Shown here one piece after another: positions 42,889 through 52,105 of a DNA stretch of 64,000 bases. The translations under genes and the position numbers were made by a program. A model generated the notes under the pieces. That model did no database searches, was not told where the DNA came from, and saw nothing but the letters and a program-made list of their open reading frames with translations. This stretch comes from Leuconostoc lactis (GTDB lineage: Bacteria; Bacillota; Bacilli; Lactobacillales; Lactobacillaceae). Every line of letters begins with the position of its first letter. The stretch's first letter is position 1. The stretch lies in contig NZ_CP042420.1 in NCBI RefSeq assembly GCF_007954625.1, positions 683,501-747,500 of the forward strand, in the 5' to 3' direction.

Positions 42889-43545
42889 ATGTTAATCCAG
42901 CCGGATAAATTAAGAAAATGCCTCATGTTGATTTTTGGTGGTTTGTTTCTGATTTTAGCGATTCAGGTACGTTTTAATTTGTTGTTTATGCATGTCATGA
43001 ATGATGGGGCAGAATTAGCGGTGCATAATTTTATGCCACAGCTCGTGCAACAAGGAATTGGTTTTGCTAGCTTGTTGAATCATTACTGGTTGGCAGTGTT
43101 TGGGATTATCGGCCTATCTGGTTTGCTCTACTTGGTCAATTATAAAATTGCCATGGGTTGGTTAATTGCCACGCAAGTCCTAGGGCTGCTGGTGGTTGAG
43201 CTATTATCGATGGTGTTAACCACTTATTGGGATAAGGGTTTCAAAATGGGATCAATGATGCCAGATCTTTTGTTAGTTTGGTGGTTTCAGATTTTGGCGG
43301 TCATTGCCGCTATTATTGTGCCAAGACTAACAGCTGACTGGCAATGGCAGTGGGGAATTCAGCTGCTGGTTGTGTTCGGATGGTGTTTGATGGCGCTATC
43401 GCGCATGCAACAAAATGGCATGCTGCTATCTAGTGAACTTGGGGCGCTATGCTTTGGGTATTTTTGGTGGCAATTGAGCGAACAGCAATATCGTCGACAT
43501 GCAAAACACTGGCGTCGTGTATTAGAAATTGACACCTTAATTTAA
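42889..43545 (+). CDS. Integral membrane protein, possibly a degenerate PAP2 phosphatase
   Basis: 218 residues with about six membrane helices. The C-terminal half (QWGIQLLVVFGWCLMALSRMQQNGMLLSSELGALCFGYFWWQ) follows the layout of lactic acid bacterial PAP2 phosphatases (SRxYLxxHxxSDxxGAxxLxYxW), but the catalytic His, the PSGH motif and the KxxxxxxRP motif are missing. It may be an inactive relative. The similarity is judged by eye, so an unrelated membrane protein is possible. AAGGGAG precedes the ATG. Confidence 0.6.
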   Translation: MLIQPDKLRKCLMLIFGGLFLILAIQVRFNLLFMHVMNDGAELAVHNFMPQLVQQGIGFASLLNHYWLAVFGIIGLSGLLYLVNYKIAMGWLIATQVLGLLVVELLSMVLTTYWDKGFKMGSMMPDLLLVWWFQILAVIAAIIVPRLTADWQWQWGIQLLVVFGWCLMALSRMQQNGMLLSSELGALCFGYFWWQLSEQQYRRHAKHWRRVLEIDTLI

Positions 43546-43561
43546 AGATGATATGATATTC

Positions 43562-43730
43562 AAGTTATCAAAGAGGTTGCAACCAACATGAGTAACGTAA
43601 ATGAGTTCGCCAAGAACAGTGATTTTACGCGAAAGGGGCGGTTGCCGAAATTTCTCGCAAGGCAGCGGGAGATTGGGCTAACAACGAATAGTTGTTAGAC
43701 TGTCACGGCGACGTGGTGTGCTTTGAAAAG
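43562..43730 (+). ncRNA. Lysine riboswitch (L box) aptamer upstream of lysP
   Basis: The leader contains the L-box core in order: AGAGGTTGCAACC, ATGAGTAA, GAAAGGGGCGGTTGCCGAA, GGCAGCGGGAGATTGGGC, TTAGACTGTCACGG and a closing P1. P1 is ATCAAAG (43567-43573) with CTTTGA (43721-43726), and the last arm is CACG/CGTG. Lysine binding closes P1 and lowers expression of lysine uptake or synthesis genes. The following gene is a LysP-type permease, in agreement. Confidence 0.93.
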
Positions 43731-43753
43731 TTACGATAAACTAACTTTTTAGA

Positions 43754-43786
43754 CCTCTTTCTATTTACAAGAAAGGGGCTTTTTAT
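43754..43786 (+). terminator. Expression-platform terminator of the lysine riboswitch
   Basis: CCTCTTTC (43754-43761) pairs with GAAAGGGG (43771-43778), then CTTTTTATT. The same CCTCTTT can pair with AAAGAGG (43570-43576) at the aptamer's 5' edge, which would act as the antiterminator when P1 is open. Lysine should therefore favour termination. Confidence 0.78.
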
Positions 43787-43810
43787 TTGCCCCGATTAGG
43801 GAGAATGTTA

Positions 43811-45250
43811 ATGGCAGAACATAATGGTGAGATGAAACGTAATCTCAAGACACGTCATGTGTCAATGATTGCTTTAGGTGGTTCAATTGGAACAGGTTTG
43901 TTTGTGGCTTCCGGTGCGACAGTTGCCCAAGCTGGTCCGTCAGGAGCGATTGTTGCCTATTTGGCAATTGGTGTCATGGTCTATTTCTTAATGACCAGTT
44001 TAGGTGAAATGGCAACTTATTCACCAACATCAGGCTCTTTTTCTGATTATGCTGGCCGCTATGTTGACCCCGCACTGGGTTTTGCGATGGGTTGGAACTA
44101 CTGGTTTAACTGGGCGATTACATTAGCCGTCGATATTGTGGCTGTTGGTTTGGTGTCAAACTTTTGGTTCCCCAATACCCCATCGTGGATTTTTTCAGCG
44201 GTGGCAATGGTGTTCATTTTCTTCATTAATCTATTTTCTGTGGGGGCCTTTGGTGAAACAGAATTTTGGCTGTCAATGATAAAGGTCATTACAATTATTG
44301 CCTTTTTGATTGTGGGTGTCGCCACGATTTTTGGGGTTATCCATTCAGATATTAACGTGATGAAAAACCTATCTGTTGGGAACCATGGTTTTGTCGGTGG
44401 TCCGCAAGCTATTTTGTCAGTCTTTGTTGTGGCTGGCTTCTCGTTCCAAGGTACGGAGTTAATCGGGATTACTGCTGGTGAAGCTAAGGATCCGGAAAAG
44501 TCTGTGCCTAAGGCGATCAATCAAGTTTTCTGGCGTATTTTACTTTTCTATATTATGGCCATTTTCGTCATTTCAGCTTTGGTTTACTACCGTGATCCGA
44601 GCTTGTTGAGTGCATCAACTAAAAATGTTGCAGAATCACCGTTTACAATTGTCTTTAAAAATGCAGGAATTGCCTTTGCCGCCAGTTTGATGAACGCGGT
44701 TATCTTGACATCAATTGTATCATCAGCTAATTCAGGTTCTTATGCCTCAACCCGTATGTTATATGCAATGGCACGTAAGGGTGAGGCACCAAAGATTTTT
44801 GCAAAATTGTCAACCCGTGGGGTACCGGTAGCGGCCCTCTTCTTGACGACAGCGATTGGTTTATTGGCCTTCATTTCAAACACGAAGGGTGGATCAGTGG
44901 CTTATACTTGGCTTGTGAATGCTTCAGGTTTGACTGGATTCATCGCTTGGGTTGGTATTGCGCTGTCTCATTACCGTTTCCGTCGTGCCTACGTTGTACA
45001 GGGAAAAGATTTGAATGCATTGAAATATAAAGCAAAATGGTTCCCATTTGGCCCACTATTTGCGCTAGTGATTTCAATTGGCGTGATTATTGGTCAGGAT
45101 CCGGCAAGTTTTTCACAATTTAACCTAGAAAAGCTGGCGGTGACTTACCTATCAGTACCGTTCTTCCTAGTATTATACGTTGGCTACAAAATTCGTCACA
45201 AAACACACATCGTTAAATTGGAAGATGTTGATTTGACACAGCAGAAATAA
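43811..45250 (+). CDS. lysP: Lysine-specific permease, APC superfamily
   Basis: 479 residues, twelve membrane helices. The N-terminus KRNLKTRHVSMIALGGSIGTGLFVASG is the amino-acid transporter signature, and WNYWFNWAITLAVDIVA and GFSFQGTELIGITAGEAKDPEKSVPKAI match LysP/basic amino-acid permeases. It imports lysine with protons. ATG 43811 follows AGGGAG by seven bases; the frame opens earlier at TTG 43787 within the terminator. The lysine riboswitch upstream strongly supports the substrate. Confidence 0.93.
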   Translation: MAEHNGEMKRNLKTRHVSMIALGGSIGTGLFVASGATVAQAGPSGAIVAYLAIGVMVYFLMTSLGEMATYSPTSGSFSDYAGRYVDPALGFAMGWNYWFNWAITLAVDIVAVGLVSNFWFPNTPSWIFSAVAMVFIFFINLFSVGAFGETEFWLSMIKVITIIAFLIVGVATIFGVIHSDINVMKNLSVGNHGFVGGPQAILSVFVVAGFSFQGTELIGITAGEAKDPEKSVPKAINQVFWRILLFYIMAIFVISALVYYRDPSLLSASTKNVAESPFTIVFKNAGIAFAASLMNAVILTSIVSSANSGSYASTRMLYAMARKGEAPKIFAKLSTRGVPVAALFLTTAIGLLAFISNTKGGSVAYTWLVNASGLTGFIAWVGIALSHYRFRRAYVVQGKDLNALKYKAKWFPFGPLFALVISIGVIIGQDPASFSQFNLEKLAVTYLSVPFFLVLYVGYKIRHKTHIVKLEDVDLTQQK

Positions 45251-45254
45251 AAGA

Positions 45255-45291
45255 GAACAAGACACCATATTGGACTGGTGTCTTGTTTTTT
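45255..45291 (+). terminator. Intrinsic terminator of lysP
   Basis: AACAAGACACCA (45256-45267), 8-nt loop, TGGTGTCTTGTT (45276-45287), T-rich end. Confidence 0.9.
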
Positions 45292-45374
45292 ATTGCAGGT
45301 TATTACTGTGACAAAAGTAACGTGCATATTGTTATAATTGATTACAATAATGTGATCAAAAAAAGGGGGGCATC

Positions 45375-45596
45375 ATGAATCCAATAGTTATGCTGAGTCT
45401 CAATGTATTGGCCATGTATTTTGTGTTTTGGACGATTAAACCAATTAATTTCGCCAAGTTTATGCCATATACACCGAAACAAGCCGGATTTTTAAAGATT
45501 ATTTTGGCGATTGCTTTAGGCTATTTGGTGGCGAGTTTCTTTATTTCTATTACGAATTGGATCCTTGTCCTACCAGCGACGGTATTTGGAAAGTAG
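45375..45596 (+). CDS. DUF1146 family small membrane protein
   Basis: 73 residues with two membrane helices (about 5-22 and 40-62), and the DUF1146 pattern WTIKPINFAKFMPYTPKQAG between them. In Lactobacillales this gene is usually placed between the ATP synthase operon and mreB/mbl; here only the mreB side is kept, with lysP upstream. Function unknown. The SD (AAGGGGGG) is strong. Confidence 0.88.
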   Translation: MNPIVMLSLNVLAMYFVFWTIKPINFAKFMPYTPKQAGFLKIILAIALGYLVASFFISITNWILVLPATVFGK

Positions 45597-45695
45597 CTCA
45601 AAAACGATTAGCAACTGTGGTATAATTGACTAGATTATGTAGACAAGTCGGCGTTGTACGCCCGTTTATAAAAATAAAAAAACTGGAGACAAAAC

Positions 45696-46688
45696 ATGGC
45701 AAAAGATATCGGCATTGACTTGGGAACAGCCAATGTTCTCATTTATGTAGAAGGTAAGGGTATCGTTTTGAACGAACCTTCTGTTGTAGCAGTTGATGAC
45801 AAAACAGATCGTGTATTAGCAGTGGGTTCTGAAGCTTACCGGATGGTTGGCCGTACACCTGGCAATATTCGGGCCGTACGTCCCTTGAAAGATGGGGTTA
45901 TTTCAGACTTTGACGTAACCGAAGCCATGTTGACGTACTTTGTGAATAAGTTGAATGTTAAGGGCTTCATGTCAAAGCCTAACATTATGATTTGCGCCCC
46001 AACAAACATCACTGAAATCGAACGTAAGGCGATCATTCAAGCTGCAGAAAAAGCAGGTGGCGCCAAGGTTTATCTGGAATATGAACCAAAGGTTGCAGCT
46101 GTTGGTGCCGGATTGGATATCTTTAAGCCAGTTGGGTCAATGGTCATTGACATGGGTGGTGGAACCTCAGATATTGCGGTGCTATCACTTGGTGATATTG
46201 TGGTATCTGAATCAATTCGGGTGGCCGGTGACAAAATGAACTTTGACATTGTAGGTTACCTTAAGCGCCATCATAATTTGATTGTTGGTGAACGCACAGC
46301 GGAAACAATCAAAATTCAAATTGGTTCAGCCTTGCCGGTCGATGAACCATTGACGATGGAAGTACGTGGTCGTGATAATTTTGAAGGGATGCCAAAAACG
46401 GTTACGATTAATTCGAACGAAGTCGAAGAAGCACTTCATGACACGTTGCAACAAATTGTTCGTGCGACGCATTCTGTTTTGGCTAAGCTACCACCTGAAT
46501 TAGCAGCTGATATTATTGATCGTGGTATCATGTTGACGGGTGGTGGTGCTTTGTTACACGGCATGGATCAACTATTATCTGATGCGCTAGAAGTACCGGT
46601 TGTTGTGTCTGATTCACCACTAGACAATGTGGCTAAGGGCGCTGGGGCATTGCTTGAACACATGAAATCAGGGCGTAAAGGATTGTAA
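45696..46688 (+). CDS. mreB: Rod-shape protein MreB/Mbl (actin homologue)
   Basis: 330 residues: MAKDIGIDLGTANVLIYVEGKGIVLNEPSVVA, the phosphate loops VIDMGGGTSDIAVLS and GIMLTGGGALLHG, and EYEPKVAAVGAG. The N-terminus is closer to Mbl than MreB. It polymerises under the membrane and guides peptidoglycan synthesis. No mreC/mreD follow; the partners here are DUF2969 and rodA. This agrees with an elongating, rod-to-ovoid cell. Confidence 0.95.
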   Translation: MAKDIGIDLGTANVLIYVEGKGIVLNEPSVVAVDDKTDRVLAVGSEAYRMVGRTPGNIRAVRPLKDGVISDFDVTEAMLTYFVNKLNVKGFMSKPNIMICAPTNITEIERKAIIQAAEKAGGAKVYLEYEPKVAAVGAGLDIFKPVGSMVIDMGGGTSDIAVLSLGDIVVSESIRVAGDKMNFDIVGYLKRHHNLIVGERTAETIKIQIGSALPVDEPLTMEVRGRDNFEGMPKTVTINSNEVEEALHDTLQQIVRATHSVLAKLPPELAADIIDRGIMLTGGGALLHGMDQLLSDALEVPVVVSDSPLDNVAKGAGALLEHMKSGRKGL

Positions 46689-46689
46689 T

Positions 46690-46899
46690 ATGCGGAAGAA
46701 AAATCAAAATTTTGGTGTTGAGCTTGTGGTTGTCGAGAACCAAACGCAAGTCTTGATCGACAAGAAACAGATTGGTTACGTTGCACCTGCAGACCGTGGT
46801 TTTGTTGGTTATTTTGGGCAGCAAGCAGTGATTAACCAAGCGAAAACACAAGATGAAGCAATTGAAGCTATTTTAGCAAGTTTTAACTTATATCAATAA
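46690..46899 (+). CDS. DUF2969 family protein
   Basis: 69 residues, one base after the mreB stop. It starts MRKKNQNFGVELVVVE and contains IGYVAPADRGFVGYF and KTQDEAIEAILASFNLYQ, the DUF2969 pattern. It is a soluble protein of unknown function, conserved next to mreB/mbl in lactic acid bacteria, so a cell-shape link is likely. Confidence 0.85.
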   Translation: MRKKNQNFGVELVVVENQTQVLIDKKQIGYVAPADRGFVGYFGQQAVINQAKTQDEAIEAILASFNLYQ

Positions 46900-46910
46900 A
46901 ATAATCAGAA

Positions 46911-46942
46911 AAACCCTTATCATTAAGACATGATAAGGGTTT
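46911..46942 (+). terminator. Hairpin between DUF2969 and rodA
   Basis: AAACCCTTATCAT pairs perfectly with ATGATAAGGGTTT around TAAGAC. The T run is only three bases, so it may terminate partly, or stabilise the mreB message, and let some transcription reach rodA. Confidence 0.65.
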
Positions 46943-46967
46943 GTACATAAAACGAGGTAACATCAAC

Positions 46968-48185
46968 ATGCAACGACCTTCACGACAAATGAGTAATCGT
47001 ACGTCCGGTTCAGAATTGGATTGGGGCATTATTTTAATTCTTTTGCTATTTATGATTATTGGTCTGAGTTCGATTTTCGAAGCAGCACTCAACTCACAGT
47101 ATGGCACGATGCAATCGGCTCTGAGAGCGACAATTGTGCAGGGGGTGTTTTGGATTTTGGGGGCAATTATTATTGCTTTCTTGTTGCGATTTGATGCCTC
47201 TCAACTCTGGCGGCTAGCGCCAGTGGCTTACGGCTTAGGCATATTTTTGCTGGTGGCCGTTTTAATTTTTTATAACCGAGGGATGGCGGCAGCGACCGGC
47301 GCTAAATCTTGGTTTGTTTTCGGGCCAGTTTCTTTCCAACCGTCCGAAGTGGTGAAACCAGCGTTTATCCTGATGTTGAGTCGGGTAGTAGCCCAACACA
47401 ATCGTCAATATGAGCATCATGACATCCATTCGGATTGGTTATTGTTAGGTAAGATGGCGTTATGCTTCTTACCAGTCGCCGTTTTGATCGCGATGCAAAA
47501 TGACTTGGGGACATTGCTTGTATTTATGGCGATTTTTGGTGGGGTTGCCCTTGTGTCAGGTGTGACTTGGCGTATTCTGGGACCCGTTATTGCGGCAGCA
47601 GCGGCAATTGGAATTACGTTACTGGCATTAGTGACATCAGCAACTGGGAAAAATATTTTGGATGCGTTGGGCTTCAAGTTGTATCAATTTGATCGTATTC
47701 AGACTTGGCTGCATCCGGATCAAGATACGTCATCATCAGGTTATCAAACGTATCAAAGTTTGAAGGCCATTGGCTCTGGTCAACTGACCGGACAAGGATT
47801 TGGCCATTTGAAGGTCTATGTGCCGGTACGTGAGTCTGATATGATTTTCTCAGTAATTGGTGAAAGTTTTGGCTTTATTGGTGGCGCTTTGCTCATCGCG
47901 CTGTACTTTATCTTGATTTATCGTCTCATTGCGGCCACATTTAAAGCGCAAAATGCTTTTTATGCGTATATTGCTACTGGTGTAGTGATGATGTTGTTGT
48001 TCCACGTATTTGAAAATATTGGGATGAATATCGGCTTGCTACCGTTAACTGGTATTCCGCTACCCTTTATTTCTCAGGGTGGGTCATCGCTGCTGGGTAA
48101 CTTGATAGGGATTGGTCTGATTTTAAGTATCGGTTATCAGCAGCAGAACGCGACCTTTAAAGAGTCGACAGGGTTTTCAATGTAA
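46968..48185 (+). CDS. rodA: Peptidoglycan polymerase RodA (SEDS family)
   Basis: 405 residues with about ten membrane helices. SEDS motifs seen: FGPVSFQPSEVVKPAFI near 118, GQGFGHLKVYVPVRESDMIFSVIGE near 275, and TGIPLPFISQGGSSLLGNLIGIGL near 365. RodA polymerises glycan strands from lipid II with a class B PBP. ATG 46968 follows GAGGT by eleven bases; the open frame starts at 46941. Its stop overlaps the next start by one base. Confidence 0.95.
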   Translation: MQRPSRQMSNRTSGSELDWGIILILLLFMIIGLSSIFEAALNSQYGTMQSALRATIVQGVFWILGAIIIAFLLRFDASQLWRLAPVAYGLGIFLLVAVLIFYNRGMAAATGAKSWFVFGPVSFQPSEVVKPAFILMLSRVVAQHNRQYEHHDIHSDWLLLGKMALCFLPVAVLIAMQNDLGTLLVFMAIFGGVALVSGVTWRILGPVIAAAAAIGITLLALVTSATGKNILDALGFKLYQFDRIQTWLHPDQDTSSSGYQTYQSLKAIGSGQLTGQGFGHLKVYVPVRESDMIFSVIGESFGFIGGALLIALYFILIYRLIAATFKAQNAFYAYIATGVVMMLLFHVFENIGMNIGLLPLTGIPLPFISQGGSSLLGNLIGIGLILSIGYQQQNATFKESTGFSM

Positions 48186-49186
48186 TGATGACATTAAGCG
48201 AACTACAAACACAATTTATTGCTTTAAGAAATAAAACGCGTGATGGTGAGATTTTCCAGTCGTTAGGGGAAATGATGGCTGAAATACTTGCTGAGTTGTC
48301 GCCACAACCCGTCACTGCTGTGGCGTTGCCAGTAGACGGTGAACAAGCCTTGATTGCTATGCGAGCGTATAGCCAACAACTAGAGGAAGCTGCGCAGGCC
48401 CATGGCGGGAAGGCGCAGTTGCTACCAGTTCCGGATGAGACGTTACGTCTGGCAGTAGCACAGTTGGCCAATCCATTGCCCAAGTATCGCGACACGGGGG
48501 CGTTTTTTTTCCTGAGTGATATCATTCAAAATCAATTAGTGTCTGAGTCACAGATGCGGTGGCTAATCACTGATTTGGTGTCTGATGAGCAATTATTTGC
48601 GCACATTTTTGAAGTGAACAATGCGGCGATTTATCGACGATCGTTTAGTGTGTTGTTAGTGTCACTTTTGTTATTTACGCAGCGGACAAAAACGGCCTTT
48701 ATGTCTGATGACTTATTAGACTATGTGATTAATCGGGTTGCGCTATATGCGGCATTAGAGCGTGATGCGCGTGGGTTCATTGGCACCAATGGTTGGGCGC
48801 ACGCGTTTACACATATTGGCAATGCTGTTAATGAAATCATGTTGATGCCAAAGCTGATGCGGGCTGACAAATTATTTTTAATGGCCAGTATGTTAGCGGG
48901 CTATCGCGAGTTACACCAGCCCTTAGTGATGGGAGAAACCGACCGTATTGCTGAGGTTGCCTTGCGAGCAGCGCAAACACATGCGATTTACGAAGACTAT
49001 CTGCTGTTAACCTTGAAGTTATGGCGGAAAGATTTGGTGACGCGGCAAGCGCCACAATCAGAAGGGCGGTGGCATCAACTGTATAACCGAACACGTTTCT
49101 TTCACGCAATTTTATTGACAGATCGACAGGCTGTTCCTGACGCGATATACAACTACGTCGAACAGACAAAAGATTACTTAACATAG
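48185..49186 (+). CDS. DUF2785 domain protein
   Basis: 333 soluble residues. The DUF2785 landmarks are LPKYRDTGAFFFLSDII, YRRSFSVLLVSLLL, ERDARGFIGTNGWAHAFTHIGNAV and the helical C-terminus. The family has alpha-helical repeats and no established function. The start codon overlaps the rodA stop (TAATG), so it is translationally coupled to a cell-wall gene. ATG 48188 is an alternative start. Confidence 0.85.
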   Translation: MMTLSELQTQFIALRNKTRDGEIFQSLGEMMAEILAELSPQPVTAVALPVDGEQALIAMRAYSQQLEEAAQAHGGKAQLLPVPDETLRLAVAQLANPLPKYRDTGAFFFLSDIIQNQLVSESQMRWLITDLVSDEQLFAHIFEVNNAAIYRRSFSVLLVSLLLFTQRTKTAFMSDDLLDYVINRVALYAALERDARGFIGTNGWAHAFTHIGNAVNEIMLMPKLMRADKLFLMASMLAGYRELHQPLVMGETDRIAEVALRAAQTHAIYEDYLLLTLKLWRKDLVTRQAPQSEGRWHQLYNRTRFFHAILLTDRQAVPDAIYNYVEQTKDYLT

Positions 49187-49238
49187 AATATACCTTGCAT
49201 AATATTACCTCATATTGATATAATAAAAATCGGAGTAA

Positions 49239-50377
<1,139 letters not shown>

Positions 50378-50378
<1 letters not shown>

Positions 50379-51244
50379 TGGTAAAGAACGGAAAAAATGA
50401 CAGTTTCGACGGAAAGGCAATTCGTGCAGCGCGTAAGAAGATGCACTTGTCTCAAGTCGAACTTGCAGAAGGGATTACAACGCAAGCAACGATTTCGTTA
50501 GTTGAAAATCAAAATCGTGTCCCAAATGCTGATGTTTTGTTAGCAATTCTAGATCGCTTGAACCTCGACATGTCAGAATTTGTGTCGGGTGATTTCTTGA
50601 CGCAAAAGGCTAAGGAATTACTGGGCAAAGTGGTTTTGCAAATGAAGCATGAAGCCCTGAAAGAATTTGAAGAATTTGAAAAAGCCTTGAGTCAAAACGC
50701 GCCGACTTTGCAAGCTTACTATATTCTTAAAGCTGAAGAAGCAAGCTATAAGGGTGAAGATTTTGCCAAAGTGATTCAATACACTGATTTGGCAGTTGAT
50801 AAGAAGACGCCATCACTAGGTGATTTCTACGTGTTTTATGCCTATCGTCAAATGGCAACCAATTATTTCTTACAAGGCGATATTAAAGCAGCTACAGAAA
50901 AGTTCTTATTAGCCGCTGAACTCGAACCAGATCTGCTCACTGCAAATGAATTGGAATTTCATGTTGTGTTGAAAGCGCGGCAACGTTATGTTGAATTTTT
51001 GATTGAACGTGGTGATTTGGATTTTGCAGCAGAACTCTTGCAAGAAGCGTTGCAGGTATTACGTAAGCGCGTTGATTTGTTCTGGGTGCCAGACTTGAGC
51101 GAATTGTTGGCGAAAGTAGAAGAAAAACGTGGTAATTTGGCTGAAGCCAAGCGTCAGTTACATTACGCACATGTCGCCGCCTATTTGTCAAATCGTCAAA
51201 CCGCTGAAAAGCATTTGGCTGAATTAGATACAGTTGAAATTTAA
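50378..51244 (+). CDS. XRE-type regulator with TPR-like C-terminal domain (RRNPP-like)
   Basis: 288 residues: a helix-turn-helix (about 12-66; AIRAARKKMHLSQVELAEGITTQATISLVE) followed by helical repeats of the tetratricopeptide kind (about 80-285). This is the layout of Rgg/PlcR/PrgX regulators that read secreted peptides. No small peptide gene with a signal sequence is visible beside it, so a peptide ligand is uncertain. Its ATG overlaps the ddl stop by one base, an unusual link between a cell-wall enzyme and a regulator. Confidence 0.85.
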
Positions 51245-51246
51245 GC

Positions 51247-51279
51247 AAAAAAAAATAAGCCGTTAGGCTTATTTTTTTT
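51247..51279. terminator. Bidirectional terminator between the TPR regulator and uspA
   Basis: A-rich run, AATAAGCC, GTTA, GGCTTATT, T6. Confidence 0.9.
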
Positions 51280-51284
51280 GCTGT

Positions 51285-51728
51285 TTAGCCACGAACAACC
51301 AAGACATCAACCTTAGCAGTACGTGTGACGAATTCAGTAACTGAACCAATAACAAAGCGTTCAACAGCGTTCAAACCAGTGGCACCAATCACAATAAGAT
51401 CGGCATGGACTTCGTTAGGGACTTCCTTAGCGATCAAAGCCTTTGGTGAACCGTATTCAATGAGATAATCAACGTTCTTTACACCGGCATCAAGCGCTTG
51501 TTGCTTGTACTTTTCAAGGCTCTTACGTGTTTCTTCAGAAACAGCTTCAACCATTGTGTCGTCAAAGCTTGCAACATTTTGGAAGGCGCGTGTGTCAATA
51601 ACGTTTAGAATTGACAAAACACCTTGATCACCAGCTTCGTTTGCCAATTCAATGGCACGAACAAGTGCAGCTTCTGATTCTTTTGAACCATCCATAGGAA
51701 CCAAAATTTTGTTGTAGTTTGCTGTCAT
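51285..51728 (-). CDS. Universal stress protein UspA family
   Basis: 147 residues: ILVPMDGSKESEAALVRAIELA at the N-terminus and the ATP-binding GATGLNAVERFVIGSVTEFV (G-x2-G-x9-G-S/T) near the C-terminus. UspA proteins support survival in stress and stationary phase. AGGAGA precedes the ATG. It lies downstream of a 6S-type RNA gene on the same strand, an arrangement used to define the 'Lacto-usp' RNA motif in lactic acid bacteria. Confidence 0.95.
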   Translation of the reverse strand: MTANYNKILVPMDGSKESEAALVRAIELANEAGDQGVLSILNVIDTRAFQNVASFDDTMVEAVSEETRKSLEKYKQQALDAGVKNVDYLIEYGSPKALIAKEVPNEVHADLIVIGATGLNAVERFVIGSVTEFVTRTAKVDVLVVRG

Positions 51729-51815
51729 AAGAAATCTCCTCTAGTTAGTGTAGGTATATACTAAGTATAACGCTTACATGAAAAAAATAATAGTATTTTG
51801 GCCTGATTTGACTAC

Positions 51816-52042
51816 AAAAAAAGCATCCATCGAAATGGATGCACGGGACATGCCCGGAACACTCGTGATACCGTTAACTGCTACGCAGATTTTCCTCGAA
51901 ATTATCGAGGTGGATGGTTCATCAGGCTGGTCAGATTACCGAATGAAAGGGCAGATCTTTCCAGCCGTGAATTCCCAACCGAAAAATAAAGGTTGTAAGG
52001 AAAAAACTGATGGTGTAGCAATGCGCATATCTGAGGAATTCA
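51816..52042 (-). ncRNA. ssrS: 6S RNA (Lacto-usp motif) with its terminator
   Basis: On the minus strand the transcript starts near 52042 and ends at a strong terminator (GCATCCAT, TTCG, ATGGATGC, T7; 51816-51842). It folds as a rod: GATA/TATC and ATTGCTAC/GTAGCAGT close the base, CATCAG/CTGATG continues above a bubble, GGCTGG/CCAGCC lies near the tip, and the 3' side of the bubble has its own hairpin CCTCGA/TCGAGG. A central bubble with a 3'-strand hairpin is typical of Firmicutes 6S RNA, which binds RNA polymerase. The gene between rarA and usp fits known positions of 6S RNA and the Lacto-usp motif. Confidence 0.78.
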
Positions 52043-52048
52043 TCAATT

Positions 52049-52077
52049 ATTATACCGCTAAAATGGTCGTACAACCA
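52049..52077 (-). promoter_or_regulatory. Promoter of the 6S RNA
   Basis: On the minus strand: TGGTTG, 17-bp spacer, TATAAT (52049-52054). The -10 is consensus and the -35 weak. Confidence 0.6.
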
Positions 52078-52105
52078 GTCTTGACATTTTAAATGATATT
52101 GGGGG

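Noticed and set aside
51778..52092. Plus-strand ORF of 104 codons between uspA and rarA
   Set aside because: It lies over the minus-strand 6S-type RNA; its hairpins explain the open frame. No SD precedes it and the product has no recognisable fold. A plus-strand hairpin with T7 just after it (about 52099-52125) coincides with the lysine-rich rarA C-terminus and is probably chance.
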